64,000 nucleotides of DNA from Maniola hyperantus. Its lineage: Eukaryota > Arthropoda > Insecta > Lepidoptera > Nymphalidae. Below the pieces are notes generated by a model. The model made no database searches. It had not been told where the DNA came from and saw nothing but the letters and a program-made list of their open reading frames with translations. This document shows, one piece after another, positions 57,626 to 64,000 of this stretch (its first letter is position 1; every line of letters starts with the position of its first letter). The DNA lies in NCBI RefSeq assembly GCF_902806685.2, contig NC_048554.1, positions 13,640,001 to 13,704,000 on the forward strand, given 5' to 3'. The position numbers and the translations under genes are program-made.

Positions 57626-57835
57626 CCGACGCTACGAAATAAACTCCGAATATCAAAATATTACATCGTCGTAACCAACGAGAAACGATAAGTCGTTGTA
57701 CGTAGAGAATAAATTCATTTACAATTCAATATTCACGTCTCTAAATAGTTATACATATTATTATTTACATCGTATGCAACTTTTAAATACAATATAAATA
57801 ATTAGTAAAAATGACTAGAAGTTGAGACAGTGACG

Positions 57836-57908
57836 CTCGGCTGCACCTCGGCTGCACCTCGGCTGCACCTCGGCTGCACCTCGGCTGCACCTCGGCTGCA
57901 CCTCGGCC
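57836..57908 (+). repeat. 11-bp tandem repeat (CGGCTGCACCT)n
   Basis: Six to seven copies of CGGCTGCACCT. Confidence 0.95.
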
Positions 57909-58083
57909 GCCGCGTCGTCTCCGGTGTAAAGTTATTAAACATTATTTTAACCTGTTATATAATTCGTATAGTTTTTTAACAACAACTGGATAAGTAAGTA
58001 ATCATTTTTGACAAAGTCGCTCACGGTTGTTTGCGATCTCAATCGCATTAATAAAATCTTTTTGAACGACGATCTTCGTTAGC

Positions 58084-58328
58084 TTAATACATTACTTACA
58101 GAGTCTGTAATCACATTAACCTAAGTAATACATTACTTACGGAGTCTGTAATCACATTAACCTAAGTAATAAATTACTTACGGAGTCTGTAATCACATTA
58201 ACCTAAGTAATACATTACTTACGGAGTCTGTAATCACATTAACCTAAGTAATACATTACTTACGGAGTCTGTAATCACATTAACCTAAGTAATACATTAC
58301 TTACGGAGTCTGTAATCACATTAACCTA
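58084..58328 (+). repeat. 41-bp minisatellite, ~6 copies
   Basis: Unit includes TAAGTAATACATTACTTACG, itself a palindrome (TAAGTAAT / ATTACTTA), and GAGTCTGTAATCACATTAAC. The first copy is diverged (CAGAGTC). Confidence 0.93.
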
Positions 58329-58329
58329 A

Positions 58330-59590
58330 AAAATAAAACGACTTACTTAGTGTACAATAAACATTAGATACAGGTCACGGCACAAGTCGTTACAAAAATG
58401 AACTCTCAATTGTAGTTTATTTAAGCTCTTTTCAAAACAGTCTGCGAATAAAACACATTTCGTAGAATGCAGCGGTGGGATTGAACTTCGACCCCGATTC
58501 ACACTCGCGTCGGGTCAAATGATTTTATTAATATTATTATTAATTTTCTTTATTAGAAGATGAATGTTTTCAAAACTGATTTAGATTTCAAGTTCATGAA
58601 AATAGGTGGTAGGAAACCTAAATTAATATAATATTAAGTAATCCCTTCTTAGGGAATCTAATAAGTATGGAATAATCTAATACGTGAAAAGGACAGAAGT
58701 GAACTCACTGACATTGGCACTCTTGGAGACAGACCTTGGACGGATCGTACCGAAGAAAAGCGTCGACCGGCGAGACCAGTCTGTACTACGTGTCACACAG
58801 CAGCTACTTGTGAAACGTAATGTAGAGGGGGTGGCTTCTTTGGCAGTTATAACATAATATGAATCATGATCGTAGAGACTAGAAGTAAACAACTCTGAAG
58901 GCGTGACTGTTTAACAATATTGGCAATAACTTAAAAGTCACAGATGTAACCTTTGAGGTAAGTACATGGTTTGAGACGATATATTTAATATAAAGTGTAC
59001 ATAAAATATTATCTCAGACCACAGTTGAGATATTTAAAAAAATATAGAAAGATGTGATATAAATTGTATCATGATGAACTAAAAGGCAACAGATTAATTC
59101 GTAATTAATAAGAATTTTCTTAAAACAATGAGTATGACGACAATAAATAGAATAATGTAGATTAAATTAAATGTTACTGGTATAATGATGACAATAGAGT
59201 AACGGTTACGAACAATCGTGTAAGAATGACTTTAAACATCTCAATTATTTCGTAATAAAATTATGTAACTGATGTTGTAATTGTTGTACAAAAAGGCATC
59301 ATCTGTACGGGAGCGGTGTCTGTGTGCTCGACCGTAGCAATAGGGACCATAGGGACCCTCCGAGCGGTGCTGTGCTCGGGGCGCCAGCTGGGCCCGACGG
59401 TTGTATCTTGAAACTACTTAATATAGTCCAGATTGCAGAAAACTCCATTAGTGCGAGTACTGTCCGCGGTACATTTGTTCGGGACTACGTCATGAAATGT
59501 TATGGATTGAATAGCGCCATCTAGTTGCATCTGTGGCAACCGCCATAATCTATTGATATAGCTCGCTCAAGTGCATGAGTGGAGTGCTCA
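58330..59590. other. Downstream flank of the docking gene
   Basis: AT-rich; probably includes the 3' untranslated region of the minus-strand docking gene, but no polyadenylation site could be fixed. No other gene seen. Confidence 0.4.
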
Positions 59591-59594
59591 GGAG

Positions 59595-62500
59595 TCAGGA
59601 CAGGTTGTGGCAGCGCAGGCGCGGCGCGAGGGGCTGGTACTCCTTGCCCGAGCGCGGCCGCAGCGTGCTGGTCGTGTGCCGCAGCACCCTGCACACACCC
59701 AGACATGACATGACTCGCAGCTTTAGTTTTAAGTACGTATTAATTATCACCACTTTATCATATTATCACCATACAAATAAAAACATTGTCAATCAGGAAG
59801 CGTAAAATTTTACCAATTCTGAATAAATAATTTGAGCTTGAGTTTGAGTTTGGGTTTTTAAAGAAGTTCTAGTAAATGAATTGGGTTTTTAAAGTAGTTC
59901 TAGTTATAAATATAAATTACCAATATCTTGTAAAGGTCATTATGGAGAGAAAGATGTACGTACCATAATTAGTGTCAAATACTATATTAATTAGTGGCTG
60001 TAATTGTAATTATGATAAACAATCGAGAAACTTCCGGCTGGAAAATTGGGGTACCTAGATCATAACTTGATGAACAACGAATTGTTGGAAGCTCCGTGCC
60101 TCCCCCTCCCCCCCCCCCCCCACAGAACATACTTACAAGCAGGGTACACTTGAGGAAGCGTCATCATACCGCCAATAAACCATAACTATCATCGGTCAAC
60201 TGGCTGAATGGCCATTAGTGCGGCCCTGCCCTTAGCTTGTCCGAGTTTGGCCTCGCTAATGGCCCCGAGGCCCAGTCTCTTCTTGGGGGGGCAAGCGGGG
60301 GGCGAATCAGACGTAAAAGAGGATTTTAAAATATTACTATGATTTTTGTCACAAATATTGTTTGGGTCCTGGGAAAGTAGCAGAACTTTTGACAGTACAA
60401 GACGATCAGTATCACTTGCCTCATGGTGACGGGCGTGTCGGAGGACGAGTGCGACGAGCAGATGGACAGCGTCTCCACGTAGTCCGACATGTCCGACGCG
60501 CCGCTCGACGTGCTGTGCGTGTCCAGCACTCCTGCGGGGAATACGTACGTACGGCGTTAGACAAACTGGAAAGTTTTTCTATACGTGAGTAAAGCTGGTT
60601 TCTTTTACATTTATAATAATTATTGAATGGATTATGCAAATACTTTCAGATTGAAACTTGAAATATGAAAATTGAAATGACGCACCTCGACCGGGCTTGA
60701 CGGTAACGGAGAGGATGGGCACCTCCGCCTCGGCGGAGCAGCACTTGTGCGTGTCGGCGGGCTCGGCGCGCGGCCCGCCCGACGAGCGCGAGCGGCGCGG
60801 CGCGGCGTGCGGCGAGTCGGCGGCGCGGCGCGCGGAGCGGTAGCGGCGGCGTGCGGCGGCCGACGTGGCGGGCAGCTCGTGCGCGCCGCGCGCCACCAGC
60901 GACCAGCTCGACACGCCCGAGTCGTTCGACGACGACGAGTCGCGGTTGCCGACCGCCACAGTGACGCAGCGCGCCTTGGACGCCTCCGAGCTGTCCGCAT
61001 CCGACAGCTTGCCGGCGGCGCAAGTGCACGGCGCACCAGCCGCGCCCGCGTCACGCAATGTCTCGATGGACGACGCCGAACCACGGCTGCCGACGCTGCC
61101 GTCGAACTCCTTCACGTCGTCGAGGAAGCGCGACGAGTCGGCCGAGCTCGAGCGCTTGCGGAAGTCGGCGCGCTCGTGCGGCGCGCGCAGCTGCACACGC
61201 TGAGCGGCGGCCACGGGCCCGGCCCGCGCCTCGTCGGGGCCGCACAGCGTGGGGTTGCTGGCCGACTTCTCGTCCAGCAGCCTGCCGATGGTGCTCTTGG
61301 CCGGGTACTTCAGGGTGTGAAACCCGAAGCTTCCGATCGGGGACATCGGCGTGTAGCCGGAGGGAAGCGCCTTCTCCTGGTCGAGCTTGTTGCTGTCGAG
61401 GGAGGTGGGCTCCATCAGCAGGTACTCGTCGCTGAATAGTTTTCTATTCGCCGTCGCCGCCGCGTCATCTTGCGGATGTCCGCACTGGGTGCAAGTGGGC
61501 GCGCCTGCTGCGGCGGCGAGGCAGAGCGCGGGCCGCAGGTTGGCGCCGAGCGCGTCAAGCTCGGGTTGCGTGACTCCCGCTTTTCGAAGTAGATCTTTGG
61601 CGTTCTCGTAGTGCTCCAGAGATAGCGCGAAACTGAGATTCTCGTAGTTCGCCTGCGGCCCTTCGTTGACTTCCACCGTTCCCGAGTCGAGACTTCGGCT
61701 CATTTGATTATCGAGAAACATGAAATTGTCGTTTTGTGTTTTCCTCTTCGTTTTGCGAGAGAGGTCCACCGTCGCGTAGAGGGCGTTTCTGTCGGTCGCA
61801 CTACTCGGCATCACGTTTTCTTTATTGGGCGCGGTAGCTTCGGCGTCGTTCGGATTTCTTGTACAGTACGGCAGTTTGATCCAGTTGTTGGCCCAGTCCG
61901 TGACTCTCTGGCAGGGACAGTTCGCCGGCTCGAAGCTCTCATCGCTGTCTACGATAGTCGCTCGCTTCGGCCTTTTGCCCAACTTGAGCAGACATCCGCA
62001 AGGCTTTTTCAATATGAGCGTATTTGAGGTAGAATTCTTAGTAATTTTAAATAACTCGCTATTGAGACATTCTTTTAATCTTTTAGGTGTATCGTAGTAT
62101 TCTCCTTCGACCTACCAAAAAATAAACCAACTTTACGATATTGCGTAACAAAGAAACAAAATATACAGTTAATTGTTGATACGTACCTCTGCTGAAAGTA
62201 TCTTTGGCACGTCGTAATTGTCATAAGGTCCGATGCTCGTGGCATTATGTTCACCGATGGAGGCGAGGTGCGAGTGGCTGAACGAGCGCACGGGGAGGGG
62301 CATGGGAGGTTTCCGCGTGAGGTTCAGCTCCAGCCTCACCGGCTTGGGCGGGCGCTCGGGGGGGCCCGGGCGCTCCGGCGCGCAGCGACAAACCTCCTCA
62401 CTCTTTTTACTGACGAGGGGCCCATTACTGCTGACCGTCACAGTCGCGTTGTGAGTTTCGCCCACGGCCTCCATGGTCCACGCGGGGCTGAAGGGCTTCG

Positions 62501-64000
62501 CCCCCGGCGTCAGCGCGGCTGTGGACGAGCGAGACAGAGCGCCCAGCTTAGATATACAACTCATGCATCTTTCCAGCATCACATTTCCGTTTCCACTCCA
62601 CGGAGCCATGTCCGTTCCGTCTATAGTTTCGTTGACGGATGCCGTGTCGCCCAAGCCCATGTCCTGAAACTGATGCGTCCGTTCTGCGGAAGGCCAGTAG
62701 GGCGACACGAGCCCGGCCTCGTCCCCCATACAAGGATCTTCGTAAAGTCGCAGGTCGGTCGGCGGCAGGGAGCGGTCTATGGTGTTCAGTTCTAGTCGTC
62801 GCACGTGGGGCTTCTTGAACGTGTTGTTCGAGTTGGGGCTCTGGGTACCTGGGGACACATTTGGCGTTTGTGAAAAGCTAAATATTTATGAACATTTGAT
62901 TTTATAAAATTGAAATATTGGATCTCGCGTCATACCTTTTTGTAACAATTTGTACGAGTTGAAAATAAAGTTAGCGCTGAAAACAATTCAGAAATAATAT
63001 TTGGTGTCCCTCAGGGGAGCGTGTTAGGCCCTAGCTTAGCTATATATACAATAATTTATGAAACATTATGAGTGTTAACCTACTGTTAAGAGTTTACTGT
63101 TCTTTAACTCAGTCGTTAATATTATATGGCATTATAGCCTGGGGCTCATGTGGATCAACTTTACTAGACAAACTAAATAAGGCTCAAAAACTTAATCTCA
63201 AAATTAACTTAAAAAAGAATCGTCAATTTCCTACGGAATAATTATTTAAGCTAAGTCTTTACTTACTAACCTCAAGAAAAATATTCATTTGGCAAATAAC
63301 AATGTATATGGCAAAATACAAAGACAAGTTCACAATCGAGCAAACTCCCGGTCACCTTAGGCAAAGGCAACTAAGATGTTCAGTTCCCCGACGAACGTCT
63401 GGATTCTCGAGTAGACATTTTACAGCTGCGGCACCGAAACTATTCAATAACCTTCCGCTGGAGGTATCTAATCTGATTTTATGTGCCCAGCGCCCATCCT
63501 TAAAGAAAAAACTTAAATTCTATATTAAGAAATTTCTCCTAGAAACCCCTTTTGAAAATTTTGAGCGTCTTTATGACAAGATCTGTTCAAACGAATGCTT
63601 TAACTTATTAAAATTTATCCTATCTGTTTAAATTATATATCTAAACTCCGTATGCATTAATACTGTTGCACCAAATAGAATATAGTTTTAGTAATGTATG
63701 AATATATATAGTATAGTATAAATATAATATAGTATATAATATAATATAATATAGTATGAATGAGGTCGATGAACTTTGTCAGCCCTAGCACAGACTACGG
63801 TCTATTTGGGCTGCAAACTGCCAACACCAGTCTCAGCTTATTATCTAGTGCTTTGGTCTAAAAGTGTGGTGTAAATTGTTCACTTTTCGTTTTGTCTAAA
63901 TAAAAAAAATAGCTAGTGGTGGATGTCGGCGGCCTGGTCCGTCACCAGCACGTGCAGGCCCTCGCCCTTGCCGCAGTGCGAGCCACCCTCGAAGCAGAAC
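59595..64000 (-). CDS. Docking/adaptor protein with IRS-type PTB piece (partial, C-terminal exons)
   Basis: Probable receptor-tyrosine-kinase docking protein (Dok/IRS-like). Minus-strand exons in order: 64000-63916 (open at the window edge), 62848-62187, 62111-60686, 60531-60420, 59688-59595 (stop TGA 59597-59595). The last four join in phase and give about 764 residues. The first reads FCFEGGSHCGKGEGLHVL, like the end of an IRS-type PTB domain (FxFEAGRRC...GEG). The tail is disordered, Ser- and Pro-rich (PERPPKPVRLE), and carries putative phosphotyrosine motifs: YDNYDVP and YYDTP (YxxP), YENL and YENA (Grb2-type YxN), YLLM and YTPM (PI3-kinase-type YxxM), SDYVETL near the C-terminus. The intron after exon 60531-60420 uses a GC donor. 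The PTB exon has no donor and a LINE (62945-63910) abuts it, so the link to exon 62848 is inferred. Family assignment rests on about 28 residues plus the motifs. Confidence 0.65.
60060..60330. other. Intron with C-run and GC patch
   Basis: Within the last intron of the docking gene: a poly(C) run at about 60106-60121 and a GGCCATTAG / CTAATGGCC short inverted pair around 60210-60265. Possibly a transposon relic; no family named. Confidence 0.35.
60410..60420 (-). other. GC-AG splice donor in docking gene
   Basis: The minus strand reads ATGAG then GCAAGTGA. AG-GCAAGT is the classic consensus of the minor GC donor class. The acceptor is GTGTGTGCAG at 59698-59689. Using it gives the frame VTMRVLRHTTSTL to a near stop; the alternative GT four bases further on would shift the frame. 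Confidence 0.6.
62945..63910 (+). mobile_element. CR1/jockey-like LINE, internally deleted
   Basis: Frames on the plus strand read QFVRVENKVSAENNSE, then FGVPQGSVLGP (reverse-transcriptase block), then jump to the C-terminal part: YGIIAWGSCGSTLLDKL, then an open piece 63302-63631 with PRRTSGFSSRHFTAAAPKLF. The catalytic centre is missing, with stops in between. The 3' end is AT-rich and finishes TCTAAATAAAAAAAAT at 63910, directly next to the PTB exon of the docking gene. Confidence 0.8.

Noticed and set aside
60747..61439. 230-codon plus-strand frame
   Set aside because: Antisense shadow of the long docking-protein exon, compositional only.
62936..62976. A separate small exon (acceptor TTGTTTTCAG, product ANFIFNSYKLLQKG)
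   Set aside because: The plus strand of the same bases reads as LINE (QFVRVENKVSAENN), and its 5' phase does not fit any visible donor in the PTB exon; kept only as part of the collision finding.

Overview
The window looks like nuclear DNA of a butterfly or moth. It is AT-rich, mostly intergenic and intronic, and carries insect-type genes with short GT-AG introns, tRNA-derived SINEs, RTE- and CR1/jockey-like LINE scraps, small inverted-repeat DNA transposons and a BEL/Pao LTR retrotransposon. Order and species are inferred from repeat style and gene type; no database search was possible.

Two cellular genes can be supported, both on the minus strand. (1) 14335-17503: a complete five-exon, GPI-anchored alkaline phosphatase of 542 residues whose catalytic and metal-binding residues are all present. 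Two of its introns hold antisense LINE pieces. (2) 59595 to beyond 64000: the C-terminal part of a tyrosine-phosphorylated docking/adaptor protein (IRS-type PTB domain piece, then a long disordered tail with YxxM, YxN and YxxP motifs). A LINE fragment lies directly against the PTB exon, which has no visible splice donor.

One intact-looking mobile element stands out: a 6.25-kb BEL/Pao retrotransposon on the minus strand (32416-38661). Its 312-bp LTRs differ at one base, it has a 5-bp target duplication, and a single 1716-codon gag-pol frame is open throughout, so it inserted recently.

The rest is dominated by repeats. 1-14 kb: SINEs, a 435-bp exact duplication, a foldback MITE with a 7-bp target duplication, an hAT-like MITE with an 8-bp target duplication, other MITEs and a 32-bp minisatellite. 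20-21 kb: the 3' end of a LINE with a 56-bp poly(A). 22.9-29.3 kb and 40.5-47.4 kb: a dense cluster of homogeneous minisatellites (38, 8, 34, 51, 108, 20 and 25 bp units), several of which create long but non-genic open frames. 47-58.5 kb: more short arrays, LINE/SINE scraps and a TTA-flanked MITE pair.

No CRISPR array, operon or convincing functional tRNA or rRNA gene is present. The most unusual signals are minisatellite formation inside a LINE reverse-transcriptase frame, a palindromic 51-bp array, sequence words shared between the 38- and 34-bp arrays, a recurrent 7-bp repeat period, and the LINE-exon collision in the docking gene.
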